Positions 8,870-17,308 are shown, counted from the stretch's first letter. The stretch: DNA of 64,000 nucleotides from Leifsonia shinshuensis (GCF_014217625.1 NZ_CP043641.1:806001-870000); one strand, 5' to 3'. The notes: generated by a model from the letters alone, not told the origin. Program-made: numbers and translations.

Positions 8870-10195
8870 TCAGTTGTTGCCCTTCGTGCAGGTCTGCTGC
8901 GCGGCCGTCTGACCGGTGACGTTCGAGGGCAGATCGACCGCGCCGGACGAGTTGGTCGGGGCGGGCGTGCCGCTCGAGGTCGGGCTCGCGGGCGCCGTCG
9001 CGGTGTCGCTCGGCTGGGAGGTCTGGCTCGGCTGGGAGGTCGGCGTGGCCGTCGCGCTCGGGTCCTCCGCCGCTCGCCCGGTCGAGCCGGTGAGGGTGAC
9101 CGGCTGGTCGTTGACCAGCGCGTTGTTCACAGCGGTCGAGGCCTCCTCGTCCGGGATGACGCGGTTGATGTTGTCCGGGTCCGTCACCGCCGGATACTGC
9201 AGGAACACCATGTTCTGCAGGCCGGTGTCCTTGAGCGCGAGCGCGATCTCCACCAGCGTGGTCGGGTTGGTGAGCGTCTCCGACGGCGTGACGTTCTGCA
9301 CAGCGGCTTTGGCGAGCGCGTAGAGCTGCACCGGGTTGCCGAGCACTCCCCCGCTGACGATCTTGCGTGCGAGCGCGGACAGGAAAACCTGCTGGTTGGA
9401 GATGCGGCCGAGGTCGCTGCCGTCGCCGACGCCGTGCCGGCTGCGCAGGAATGAGAGCGCCTGATCCCCCACCAGCGTGCTCTCCCCGGCCGGGAGGTCG
9501 AGCGGCGGGTTCGTGTAGTCGTCCTGCACCTTCGACGCGAGGCAGACCGTGACGCCGCCGACGGCCGTCGACATCGCGCTCACGCCGTTGAAGTTGATGA
9601 CAGCGCCGAACGGGATGCTCACGCCGGTCAGCTTCTCGACGGTGAGCACCACGCAGGCGAGGCCGCCGCGCGACAGCGCCGTGTTGAACTGCGCGTACGA
9701 CGACCCGCTCACGGTGTCCTTGCCGTCCGGCGTCGGACACGTCGGGATGCGCACCATGAGGTCGCGCGGAAAGCTGACCACCATCATGCTCTTGTGGTCC
9801 TGCGCGATGTGCAGCAGCATCGTGACGTCGTTGTTGCCCTCGCCCGTGCTGGCGTCCTGCTCGGCCGCCGAGTTGTAGACGCCGCCGAGGCCGCTGCGGC
9901 TGTCCGTGCCCGCCAGCAGCAGGTTGACGCCGCCGGGGATGGCGCCCACATTCGGGATGTCCTGCGGGATCGCCGTGTGGCCGGGAAGCGTGACCAGGGT
10001 GACGCCGTGCTTCACCGAGCGGGCGACATCCCACACCGCGTACGCGGCGACCGAGAAGCTGCTGACCACCACGACCGCGACCACGCCCGCCAGCAGCTTG
10101 AGGACGGACGCCACCAACCGCCGCCGCGGCAGTCTCCCGTGCCGCACCGGCGCCGGCCCGCGCGGACGCTTCTGACGGCGAGTCAGGTCGGTCAT
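8870..10195 (-). CDS. LytR-CpsA-Psr (LCP) family cell-wall glycopolymer ligase
   Basis: Membrane-anchored phosphotransferase that attaches glycopolymers to peptidoglycan; acts outside the membrane. 441 aa from ATG 10195, with GGGGGAT just before it. A basic cytoplasmic tail and one TM helix (residues ~33-55) precede the LCP domain: NLLLAGTDSR, VVSFPRDLMVRIP (conserved Arg for the pyrophosphate), FGAVINFNGVSAM, and SFLRSRHGVGDGSDLGRISNQQ. The C-terminal ~80 residues form a Ser/Thr/Pro-rich low-complexity tail ending in ...CTKGNN. The reading frame is open for another ~700 nt upstream, but that part is a shadow of the divergent gene. Confidence 0.92.
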   Translation of the reverse strand: MTDLTRRQKRPRGPAPVRHGRLPRRRLVASVLKLLAGVVAVVVVSSFSVAAYAVWDVARSVKHGVTLVTLPGHTAIPQDIPNVGAIPGGVNLLLAGTDSRSGLGGVYNSAAEQDASTGEGNNDVTMLLHIAQDHKSMMVVSFPRDLMVRIPTCPTPDGKDTVSGSSYAQFNTALSRGGLACVVLTVEKLTGVSIPFGAVINFNGVSAMSTAVGGVTVCLASKVQDDYTNPPLDLPAGESTLVGDQALSFLRSRHGVGDGSDLGRISNQQVFLSALARKIVSGGVLGNPVQLYALAKAAVQNVTPSETLTNPTTLVEIALALKDTGLQNMVFLQYPAVTDPDNINRVIPDEEASTAVNNALVNDQPVTLTGSTGRAAEDPSATATPTSQPSQTSQPSDTATAPASPTSSGTPAPTNSSGAVDLPSNVTGQTAAQQTCTKGNN

Positions 10196-10352
10196 GCGGA
10201 TCCCCCGGGGCGGTTCGAAGAAGAGAACTGGGTGAATCCTAAGCGATGGGCGCTTTCGGATGGGGGCGGGGCGCGCGGATACGCCGGCAGGATGACGCGG
10301 GTCCGCAGCGGGAGGGACGACGGGCGCCGCGCCGAGGCGCTGGACTGGCGGG

Positions 10353-11609
10353 ATGGTTCCGCTGCTCCACCGCTTCGTGATCGGAGCAGCACTGCTCTGC
10401 GTCGTCGCCCTCCTCTCGTCGGTCCTCGCCGGGTGTTCGCAGCTGCCGGATCCGAAGCGGGACCTGATCGTGGCGGCGGCGAAGGTCGCGTTCGACGTGC
10501 GCACACAGCCGGGGGTGGCGGCGGCGTGGTCGGAGGTCGGGGATGCGGGCCGCGTCACCGTGCACGTGCGGCTGCAGCCGGAGGGCGAGCTGAGGGCCGC
10601 GGCGACGGCGGCCGCGGCCCTCGACGCCGCGCCGCTGCCCGGCGCGGAGGAGGTCACGCTCGCGGTCGCGGTTCCGGCTGCTCCGGGCCTCGCGCCGGTC
10701 GAGATCTCGCAGGCGCGCGCGCACCAGGACGGGATGCCGTTCCCGGCAGCGCTGGAGGCGGCGGACACGCTGCGACGGGTCGCGATCGCCGCGGAGGTCG
10801 GCATCACGTCCTCGGCTCTGTCGCTGCGACTGGACGACCACACCACGGCGGGGCCGTCCCCGCTCACGACGGCGGCGGCGGCCCTCCGCGGCGTCGCGGG
10901 CGTCCCCTCGCCCGTCACGGTGGAGTACCGGCCGCGGGACTCCTCCCGCTCCGTCTCGGTGGAGGTGGCCGACGACGGCCCGTCCGCGGAGCTTCTGGCC
11001 GCGCTGGACGAGCTGACCGTCCGCCCGGACGTCTCCAGGATCGTCCACCACGAGCAGCGCGGTCAGGATCGTCCGCTGCTCGACGTCCAGACCGACGACC
11101 CGGAGGCCGTCGCGCGGCTCCTGACGACCGTCGCCGACGACCACCCACCGCGCCCACGGACCGCGTTCTCCGCCCACACCGCCACGAACGCACCCCCGTT
11201 GAACGGGTACGTCGGCCTACCTCTCGCCGGTGCGGACCCACCTCCGCCCGCCGCTGAGGCCGCCCCGATCCTCGCGTCCTACGAGGCCGATCTCCGGGCC
11301 TTCCTGCTCCGGACCGCGGAAGCCGGCACCGCCACCTGCTCGGTCACGGACGGGCGCAGTGTGCAGTGCCTGGCCGAGCTCCCGCTCTGGCATGAAGCCG
11401 GCACGACCACGGAGGACGTCGAAGCCTGTTTCGCCGCCATCACCGCGGCCTGGCGCCACGCCGGGCTCACCAGTGGGGAACGCGCGCTCGGCACGGAGAT
11501 CTGGAGCCGGGGACCGCACGTCCCCGGGCCGGCCGGCGTCGACGTCGCCCGGATTCGCGGGACCACCGACGGAATCCGTGTCTCCGTCGAGTCCCCGACC
11601 GTGAGGTGA
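10353..11609 (+). CDS. Putative lipoprotein of unknown function
   Basis: 418 aa. The N-terminus is a lipoprotein signal peptide with hydrophobic core and lipobox VLAGC (Cys near residue 28). The rest is Ala/Val-rich, with alternating alpha/beta character and two Cys near residue 330-340 (CSVTDGRSVQC). No family was recognised. It is divergent from the LCP gene and precedes the exported-protein cassette, with a 229-nt gap. It could be an independent envelope protein or part of the cassette's envelope function; nothing in the sequence decides this. Confidence 0.7.
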   Translation: MVPLLHRFVIGAALLCVVALLSSVLAGCSQLPDPKRDLIVAAAKVAFDVRTQPGVAAAWSEVGDAGRVTVHVRLQPEGELRAAATAAAALDAAPLPGAEEVTLAVAVPAAPGLAPVEISQARAHQDGMPFPAALEAADTLRRVAIAAEVGITSSALSLRLDDHTTAGPSPLTTAAAALRGVAGVPSPVTVEYRPRDSSRSVSVEVADDGPSAELLAALDELTVRPDVSRIVHHEQRGQDRPLLDVQTDDPEAVARLLTTVADDHPPRPRTAFSAHTATNAPPLNGYVGLPLAGADPPPPAAEAAPILASYEADLRAFLLRTAEAGTATCSVTDGRSVQCLAELPLWHEAGTTTEDVEACFAAITAAWRHAGLTSGERALGTEIWSRGPHVPGPAGVDVARIRGTTDGIRVSVESPTVR

Positions 11610-11801
11610 GGCGCTGGCACACGCCGCCGCACGGGATGTGAGCCCCGAATGAACCCGCGACACCCCGCGCGACACGCCCGGGCTCCACGCGGGTGAAAGC
11701 CCAGACGATCATCTCGGCTCCCCCCGTGTCAGACCCCGATGAAACCCCTCCTCCCCCGCCGTTCCACCGCGAAACCCCGGTGCTACGGTCACGTCGCTGT
11801 A

Positions 11802-11838
11802 GACGGCCTGACCGTCTTCGACCGTTAGGGAGAGAGCA
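11802..11838 (+). promoter_or_regulatory. 5' leader of the exported-protein cassette with dyad and RBS
   Basis: A dyad GACGGCCTGACCGTC (11802-11816), followed by a partial repeat of GACCGT at 11820-11825, precedes a purine-rich RBS (AGGGAGAGAG, 11827-11836). No clear -35/-10 pair was recognised. The dyad may be an operator or a leader hairpin. Confidence 0.35.
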
Positions 11839-12504
11839 ATGATGCAAGAAGCCGCCGCGCCGCAGAAGCGCGGAATGTCCAAGAGAACTCGGGCGGTCGT
11901 CGGCCTGGGCGCTGTCGTCGCGATCGCGGCCGGCGTCACCGCCGCCGCCTTCACCGATTTCGCGAACCTCAACCTCGGGGCGAACGGGATCGGCGCCGAC
12001 CAGTACAACATCCAGGTGGTCGACACCGACCCCACGACAGGCGCGCAGATCCCCGGCTCGTGGCAAGAGGCGAACACGCCCGCAGGAGCCCCGATCGAGC
12101 TCGTCGGCGCGAACACGATCTTCCCGGGGAGCACGCCGATCTCGGTCGACATCCCGGTCCGGAACGCGTCCGCGACGCTGAACTCCACGCTGTCGCTCGG
12201 TCTCGTGCAGCTGCCGGACGCCGGAGCGAACGTGACCGACCCCGACTACCTGTCCAGCCTGCGGTTCACCGTCACGATGCCGGCGACCTCGCTCGGCGCG
12301 ACGCCGATCAGCGTCACCGACCAGACGTTCGCGGAGCTCAGCACACTCGCGCTGAACGGCCTGGCCGCCGGCGAGGAGTCGAGCGTCACCATCCAGGTGC
12401 GCCTGCTCACCCAGGCCGAGTCCGGCTCCACGTTCACGGACAACGACCTGAACGGCATGAAGGCGTTCATCCAGGCCCAGTTCAACGGCACGTCGGCTCC
12501 CTGA
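11839..12504 (+). CDS. SipW-dependent exported protein, TasA/camelysin-like (paralogue 1)
   Basis: 221 aa, first gene of the cassette. A basic region and hydrophobic segment end at AAAFTD (FTD at residues 38-40), the type of cleavage context processed by SipW-like signal peptidases. Then comes LGANGIGADQYNIQVVD, a motif echoed in the paralogues at 13090 and 15775. The rest is predicted all-beta and Thr/Ser-rich, and ends in FNGTSAP. Length and layout fit TasA/CotN (camelysin)-type proteins, which polymerise into extracellular fibres in Bacillus; fibre formation here is inference. Start ATG 11839, with a second ATG directly after. The next gene starts 4 nt after the stop. Confidence 0.85.
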   Translation: MMQEAAAPQKRGMSKRTRAVVGLGAVVAIAAGVTAAAFTDFANLNLGANGIGADQYNIQVVDTDPTTGAQIPGSWQEANTPAGAPIELVGANTIFPGSTPISVDIPVRNASATLNSTLSLGLVQLPDAGANVTDPDYLSSLRFTVTMPATSLGATPISVTDQTFAELSTLALNGLAAGEESSVTIQVRLLTQAESGSTFTDNDLNGMKAFIQAQFNGTSAP

Positions 12505-12508
12505 TCCG

Positions 12509-13093
12509 ATGACCCCACCCACTCTGCCGGCGCGTCGGTGGCGCCGCCCCGTCCTTGCCGCGGTCGGAGTCTGCGTCGCCTCGGCGATCGCCGTCACCGC
12601 CGCGAGCACCGTGAACTGGTCCGACGTCATCGTCGCGCTGGACGGAAGCGACAACACCTTCGACCTGCAGGTGGCGGGCAGCGACGTGCCCGGCTGGCAG
12701 CCGACGGCAGCCGAATGGCAGCAGGGCCGACCCGACCCGGTCGTGGTCGCCCTGCCCGCCACGGTCCTGGAACCCGGCACCTCCGTGCAGGCGCGCGTCG
12801 CCGTCCGGAACAGCAGCCCCCGGCTCGCCGGGTCGATCAGGGTGCACCTGGTCGACCCGGCCACGCCGAACGCGCTGTTCCCCGAGTTGCGTTTCACCAT
12901 CTCCGAAGGAGGCCACGTGTACGCGGCAGCAGTCCCGCCCACCGGCGCGGCGGACATCCCGCTCACCGGCGCGACGGCGCCCGGCGAGGACCGGGTCCTG
13001 GACGTGGAGGTCGCGCTGCCGGCCGACGCGCCCGCGAGCGTGAACGGATCGGTGACGCCCATCCGGCTCATGTTCACCGGGGTGAACCTGTGA
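12509..13093 (+). CDS. SipW-type exported protein (paralogue 2)
   Basis: 194 aa. It has a Pro/Arg-rich start, a hydrophobic helix (residues ~15-32), and then STVNWSD in place of the usual FTD motif (WSD at 37-39). SDNTFDLQVAGSDVPGW corresponds to the GxDxYNIQVVD segment of paralogue 1. A central VRNSSPRLAGSIRVHLVDP resembles VRNASATLNSTLSLGLVQ of paralogue 1. It ends MFTGVNL, close to the shared C-terminal F-x-G motif. Probably an exported beta-sandwich protein. The stop overlaps the next GTG start (GTGA). Confidence 0.82.
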   Translation: MTPPTLPARRWRRPVLAAVGVCVASAIAVTAASTVNWSDVIVALDGSDNTFDLQVAGSDVPGWQPTAAEWQQGRPDPVVVALPATVLEPGTSVQARVAVRNSSPRLAGSIRVHLVDPATPNALFPELRFTISEGGHVYAAAVPPTGAADIPLTGATAPGEDRVLDVEVALPADAPASVNGSVTPIRLMFTGVNL

Positions 13094-13740
13094 CCGGGCG
13101 GCGGGCGAGCAGCGCACGCCGGGTCTCCGCTCTGCGCCTCCTTCCGCGCGGACGGCGCGCACTGGCCGCCACCGGCCTCCTCGCCCTGAGCGCCGCCTTC
13201 GGCCTCGCCGCCCTCCAGACCACTTCGGCCGGGTTCACGGACCAGTCCGCTCCGCGGCTCGGCACGGGCGGCGCCATCGGCGGCTCCTACAACATCGCCT
13301 TCCTCGACGCGGGAGGCGCGATCCAGGAGGGCGACCCGACACCGCTCGCGCTGGACACCTCCGGCAACGGCGCCATCACGTTCGACGCCACCTCCGACGT
13401 CGCCATGCGGGTGGTCACCACGACCGTCGCGACCGGTCCCGTCCGGCTCTCCCTGTACAACGCCTACCCCGGGAGCCGCCCCAGCGATCCAGGGACCACC
13501 GGGCCCGGCGCCGATCCGTACGACTACGCCCTCTACACGGTCACGGTGGATGGGACCGCGGTCGTGACGGCCGCCACCGCCGCCGCGATCGACGCGGCGC
13601 CCCCCGTCCTCACCGGCTGGACGCAGAACACCCCGAAGGCGGTCACGGTCGCCGTCTCGCTGCCGCGCGCGATCGGGAATCCGTACGTCTTCGACCGCAC
13701 GCTCGTCCTCGGCGTCCGCTTCGACGGGAGCACCTCGTGA
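13090..13740 (+). CDS. SipW-type exported protein (paralogue 3)
   Basis: 216 aa, GTG start overlapping the previous stop by 4 nt. A long Arg-rich N-terminus and hydrophobic stretch lead to TSAGFTD (FTD at 49-51). GGAIGGSYNIAFLDAGG follows, matching the conserved block of paralogues 1 and 6. A Gly/Pro/Thr-rich loop (PGSRPSDPGTTGPGADP) lies in the middle. The C-terminus is VRFDGSTS, again the F-[DN]-G-[ST] ending. The function is likely structural at the cell surface. The stop overlaps the start of the LADTG protein gene (GTGA). Confidence 0.82.
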   Translation: MTGRRASSARRVSALRLLPRGRRALAATGLLALSAAFGLAALQTTSAGFTDQSAPRLGTGGAIGGSYNIAFLDAGGAIQEGDPTPLALDTSGNGAITFDATSDVAMRVVTTTVATGPVRLSLYNAYPGSRPSDPGTTGPGADPYDYALYTVTVDGTAVVTAATAAAIDAAPPVLTGWTQNTPKAVTVAVSLPRAIGNPYVFDRTLVLGVRFDGSTS

Positions 13741-14294
13741 GGGCCGCCGTCGTCGCGTCCGCCGCCCTCCTCGCGCTGGCCGGCGTGCTGCCCACCGCCT
13801 CCGCCGCGAACGCCGCCGACGTGGTCACCGTGCCGATGCCAGGTCCTGGCCATCAGAGCGCGTGGTCGGCCACCGTGCAGAATCCCGTCTCCGGCACGTC
13901 GAAGGTCTACCTCAACGTCGTCGGCGCGACCGGCGGCGCGGCGGGCATCGACGACGAGCTCACGCTCAGCGTCCAGGTGGACGGCGTCACCGTGATCGCG
14001 CCGACCCCGGTGCGCCGGATCCTCGGCGCCGGCCCGGTCGCGCTCGGCACCGTCGACGGCGGAAGCACGAAGACCGTCTCGGGCGAGGTCGCCCTCTCGA
14101 CGGCCGCCGGAAACGCCTACCAGGGACAGAGCGCCGAGGTCACCCTCCGGCTCAGCTCCGTGGCGCAGGAGTCCGCGCCTCCCCCGCTCGCCGACACCGG
14201 CCTCACGGTGATCGGCCTCGGCGTCCCTCTCGCCCTCGTCTCCCTGGGCGCCGTGTTCCTCCTGCGGCGCAGAAAGCAGAGTGCACAGCCATGA
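13737..14294 (+). CDS. LADTG-anchored surface protein of the cassette
   Basis: 185 aa, GTG start coupled to the previous gene. Unlike its neighbours it has a conventional signal peptide ending TASA-ANA (residues ~1-25). A single beta-rich domain follows, then APPPLADTG (sorting motif at residues 151-155), a hydrophobic helix and the tail RRRKQ, i.e. a complete cell-wall sorting signal of the LAxTG form used by class E sortases in high-GC actinobacteria. No sortase gene is in the window. As the only member with a wall anchor, it is the natural base for whatever the other proteins build (inference). Confidence 0.85.
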   Translation: MRAAVVASAALLALAGVLPTASAANAADVVTVPMPGPGHQSAWSATVQNPVSGTSKVYLNVVGATGGAAGIDDELTLSVQVDGVTVIAPTPVRRILGAGPVALGTVDGGSTKTVSGEVALSTAAGNAYQGQSAEVTLRLSSVAQESAPPPLADTGLTVIGLGVPLALVSLGAVFLLRRRKQSAQP

Positions 14295-15775
14295 CGCGCA
14301 GACCCATCACCCGGATCCGGCGTTCCGCCGCCGCCCGCGCGGCAGGGATGACCACCCTCGTCGCCATCGCGCTCGCCGCCGTCGCCGGAGTGCCGTCGAC
14401 CACGGCGGCGTACACCGACACCGCCGCGGCCGAGACCTCCCCGACCGACACGCCCCTGCTCACCCAGGCGGCGCGGATGATCCCGACGAACACCTACCTG
14501 GCCAACACGGCGACCGCCCTGCAGGACGACGGCACGCTGTGGGTGTGGGGCTTCCGCGGAAACGGCCTCGCCGGGAACGGCACCTTGACCGTCCCGTCCA
14601 CCGCCTCGCCGTCGCCCGTCGTCCTCCCGAACGACGGCTACACCGGCGCGAACCATCGGTACATCGTCAAGGTCGCCGGCACGAGCCTGGACGACTTCTA
14701 CCCCACCGACATCAACTACACCGGCCTCGCAGCGCTGTCCGACGACGGCCAGGTCTACACCTGGGGCGGCAGCAACACGAACAACGTCATGGGCCGGCCG
14801 AGCACGCCGATCCCCTATACGCAGCCGGGGCCGGTCGCCATCCCCGGGACCGTCGTCGACCTCCGCTCGTCCTCCGGCGTCTTCATGGCGCTCACCAGCA
14901 CGGGCGACCTGTACACCTGGGGCAACGCGCAGGGCCGCGGGATCACCGGCCAGGGCAGCGCGACGGCCTCCTCGCCGACTCCGTCCCTGATCATGTCGGG
15001 CGTGCACAGCATCGGCGCCGGCATGTGGAACGGGTGGGCGGTCCGCGGGAACTTCGACCCGAACGACCCGACCACCGGGGTCTTCTGGTGGGGATGGGCG
15101 AACGCGGGCTCCTCCTACGCCTCCGACCCCTCCGGCGACAACCTCGGCACGAACCAGTACACCCCGACCCGGTCGACGGGGCTGTCCCCGTTCGCCCAGT
15201 CCGGCTGCGACACGGTCGGGGTGGTGATGGGCTCCCCCGCGGACCAGTGCTCGATCGAGTCCCTGACCGGGCACTACTTCGGCAACCAGCTGGTCGCCGT
15301 GGGAGGTCACCTCGTGACGTGGGGCGACGCCTCCAACTTCGGCACCGGCCGGGCGTACGTCTCCGGGCCGATCAGCGCGACCCCGATCGCGTTGACGCTG
15401 CCGAACGACGACCTGGTCAAGCAGATCGCGCCGAGCCAGGACTACGTCGAGGTGCTGGGGATGTCCGGCCAGGTCTACATCTACGGCCGCTACTCGTTCG
15501 CACGCGGACCGGACCCGGTGTCGGGGACGGCGTCGACCACGAACATCGTGACCCCGACCCCGCTGCTCCCACTGGGCGACACGGTCAGCGCCGTCGGCGC
15601 CTTCGGCTACTCCGGAACGGCCCTGAACGCCGACGGCTCGTTCGTCAACTGGGGAGGCAGCACCGCGGGCGGCAACAACAACACCTACTCCTCGATCATC
15701 AACAGCTGGGCCGCCAACACCACACCCACGAACGCCGTCCAGGGGCTGACGACGATGATCACCCCGGGGTCGTGA
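14291..15775 (+). CDS. Exported RCC1-repeat protein with SipW-type signal
   Basis: 494 aa, ATGA overlap with the gene before. The N-terminus is basic, then hydrophobic, ending TTAAYTD (YTD at 41-43), the same cleavage context as the FTD proteins. The body has RCC1-type repeats, each with a Trp-Gly signature: TLWVWGFRGNGLAG, QVYTWGGSN, DLYTWGNAQG, HLVTWGDASNFG, SFVNWGGS, with QVYIYGRYS as a weaker copy. This predicts a beta-propeller of about seven blades. A two-Cys stretch (CDTVGV...DQC) may form a disulphide. Bacterial RCC1 proteins often mediate binding; the ligand here is unknown. Confidence 0.85.
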   Translation: MTRRPITRIRRSAAARAAGMTTLVAIALAAVAGVPSTTAAYTDTAAAETSPTDTPLLTQAARMIPTNTYLANTATALQDDGTLWVWGFRGNGLAGNGTLTVPSTASPSPVVLPNDGYTGANHRYIVKVAGTSLDDFYPTDINYTGLAALSDDGQVYTWGGSNTNNVMGRPSTPIPYTQPGPVAIPGTVVDLRSSSGVFMALTSTGDLYTWGNAQGRGITGQGSATASSPTPSLIMSGVHSIGAGMWNGWAVRGNFDPNDPTTGVFWWGWANAGSSYASDPSGDNLGTNQYTPTRSTGLSPFAQSGCDTVGVVMGSPADQCSIESLTGHYFGNQLVAVGGHLVTWGDASNFGTGRAYVSGPISATPIALTLPNDDLVKQIAPSQDYVEVLGMSGQVYIYGRYSFARGPDPVSGTASTTNIVTPTPLLPLGDTVSAVGAFGYSGTALNADGSFVNWGGSTAGGNNNTYSSIINSWAANTTPTNAVQGLTTMITPGS

Positions 15776-16458
15776 TGAAGCACAGGAGACAATCACGCAG
15801 AGGGATCGCCCTCGCCACCGTCGCCGCCGGAACGCTCGTCGTGACGGCCGCGCTGCTGACGGTCGGCCCGACGGTGAGCGCCTTCACCGACCGGGCGGCG
15901 CTGAACGCGGGGACGGACGGCATCGGCTCCGAGGCCTTCGACATCGTCTCCGTCCTCCCGGGCGGGGACGTCGCCCAGGCACTCCCCGGTCACGGCGTGA
16001 CGGTGCCGATCGCCGGCGACGACTCCCTCGTCCCCGGGGGCGCCCTCACTGTGAACCTCGGCGTCGCGAACAACTCGCCCTCGCTCGCCGCCGCCGTCAC
16101 CGTCGCCGTAAAGCCGTCGGACGCGGCCGGCACCGGCCAGGTCGACGGCAGCCCCAACATCACGCCGTTCCTCCGCGTCACCGTGGTCGACACGACGACC
16201 GGGCAGCTCCTGGTCGGCGGGAGCGCGTCCGACCCCAGCCAGGGCGCCGCGGTCGCGGACGCGTCGGCCGTGATCGGCCGCCTCCCGGCCCGCGGCTCCG
16301 CCGCCCTCGCCGACGGCGCCGCCTGGGTGGCGGGAAACGCCGGCAGCCGCCACGACCTCACGATCACGCTGTTCTACGTGGACACACCGGAGACCTCCGC
16401 CTACAACGGAGGCCAGACCGCCCTGGAGGTGGAGTTCGATGGCACGTCGGCGCAGTGA
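15775..16458 (+). CDS. SipW-type exported protein (paralogue 4)
   Basis: 227 aa from ATG 15775, overlapping the previous stop by 1 nt (TGATG); a GTG one codon upstream is also possible. A basic KHRRQSRRG region and hydrophobic helix end at VSAFTD (FTD 37-39). Then AALNAGTDGIGSEAFDIVSV, clearly related to the block in paralogue 1. VNLGVANNSPSLAAAVTVAV parallels the VRNxSxxL segment of the others. The C-terminus is VEFDGTSAQ, nearly the same as FNGTSAP of paralogue 1. The gene's last 20 nt overlap the signal peptidase gene. Confidence 0.83.
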   Translation: MKHRRQSRRGIALATVAAGTLVVTAALLTVGPTVSAFTDRAALNAGTDGIGSEAFDIVSVLPGGDVAQALPGHGVTVPIAGDDSLVPGGALTVNLGVANNSPSLAAAVTVAVKPSDAAGTGQVDGSPNITPFLRVTVVDTTTGQLLVGGSASDPSQGAAVADASAVIGRLPARGSAALADGAAWVAGNAGSRHDLTITLFYVDTPETSAYNGGQTALEVEFDGTSAQ

Positions 16459-17014
16459 GCCCCCGCGTCGCTCGGTGTGGAAGCTGCTCGGCTCGCTCCT
16501 GCTGACGTTCTCGGCCGTCGTCGGCGTGATCGCGATCGTGGCCGTGGCGGTCTGCGCGATCTTCGGCCTCCGCCCCGTGGTGGTGATCTCCGGCTCGATG
16601 GAGCCGGAGCTCCCGGTGGGATCGATGGTCTTCTACCGCACGGTCCCGGCGAAGGACGTCGCGGTCGGCGACATCGTGACGGTGCCCCGCTCGGATGGCG
16701 CCGCGGGCCTCATCACCCACCGTGTGAAGCAGGCGACGACGAAGGACGGCGTCACGACCCTGCGTCTGAAAGGCGACGCCAACGCGACGGAGGACCCGCT
16801 GCCGTACGTGGTCACCTCCGTCGGTGAGTTCGTCGGCCGGATCCCGCTGGCGGGCACGATCGCGCTCGCCGCGCGGACGCCCCTGGGCATCGCGGCGGTG
16901 GCGACGTACGTGGCGGCCTTGATCGCGGTGATCGTGTTCGGCCGCCGGCGACCCCAGCCGGGATCGCGCACCAGAGGTCGGCGACGGGCCGTACCGCGGG
17001 CGGCCGCCGACTGA
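16439..17014 (+). CDS. sipW: SipW-type signal peptidase I (S26B, Ser/His)
   Basis: 191 aa membrane protease that would cleave the signal peptides of the preceding genes. One N-terminal TM helix (residues ~17-43) is followed by SGSMEPELPVG with catalytic Ser53, then ITHRV with His94 in place of the Lys of ordinary bacterial type I enzymes, and KGDAN (Asp113). This Ser/His arrangement is the ER/archaeal/SipW class. A second TM helix (~145-166) and an Arg-rich tail close it. It overlaps the upstream gene by 20 nt; GGAG precedes the ATG. It is the last gene of the cassette before a strong terminator. The symbol is by class, not proven orthology. Confidence 0.9.
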   Translation: MARRRSEPPRRSVWKLLGSLLLTFSAVVGVIAIVAVAVCAIFGLRPVVVISGSMEPELPVGSMVFYRTVPAKDVAVGDIVTVPRSDGAAGLITHRVKQATTKDGVTTLRLKGDANATEDPLPYVVTSVGEFVGRIPLAGTIALAARTPLGIAAVATYVAALIAVIVFGRRRPQPGSRTRGRRRAVPRAAAD

Positions 17015-17054
17015 GCGCGCCCATGGAGAGGCCGGCTCATCGGCCCGCGCAATC

Positions 17055-17090
17055 AGAAAAGGCCGGCTTCCGAAGAAGCCGGCCTTTTCT
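17055..17090. terminator. Bidirectional intrinsic terminator
   Basis: A perfect 16-bp stem (17055-17070 with 17075-17090) with a CGAA loop, A-run on one side and TTTTCT on the other. It ends the sipW cassette on the plus strand and tRNA-Ala on the minus strand. Confidence 0.9.
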
Positions 17091-17098
17091 GTTCTCGG

Positions 17099-17171
17099 TG
17101 GATCTGAGGGGACTCGAACCCCTGACCCCCTGCATGCCATGCAGGTGCGCTACCAGCTGCGCCACAGACCC
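17099..17171 (-). tRNA. tRNA-Ala (anticodon GGC)
   Basis: 73 nt without CCA. Acceptor GGGTCTG pairs with CAGATCC and includes the G3:U70 pair that identifies tRNA-Ala, with discriminator A73. The anticodon stem CCTGC/GCAGG holds the loop ATGGCAT, giving GGC (reads GCC). The T arm contains TTCGAGT. CCA is not encoded. It lies downstream of rsfS on the same strand. Confidence 0.97.
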
Positions 17172-17308
17172 CCATGTTGAATTATCAGTACCTTTGTTGT
17201 TGTTCACCGGGTCTCCCCGGGCAACTCATCAAGCGTACTACACGCGGGCGGCGCAACGTAAATCGGCCGTGCAGCCCGGGCGTGTGCGCTCCGCGCCCGC
17301 TTCCGGGG

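Noticed and set aside
10196..10918. In-frame extension of the LCP gene giving a 682-aa protein
   Set aside because: Overlaps the divergent lipoprotein gene; a proper start with RBS exists at 10195.
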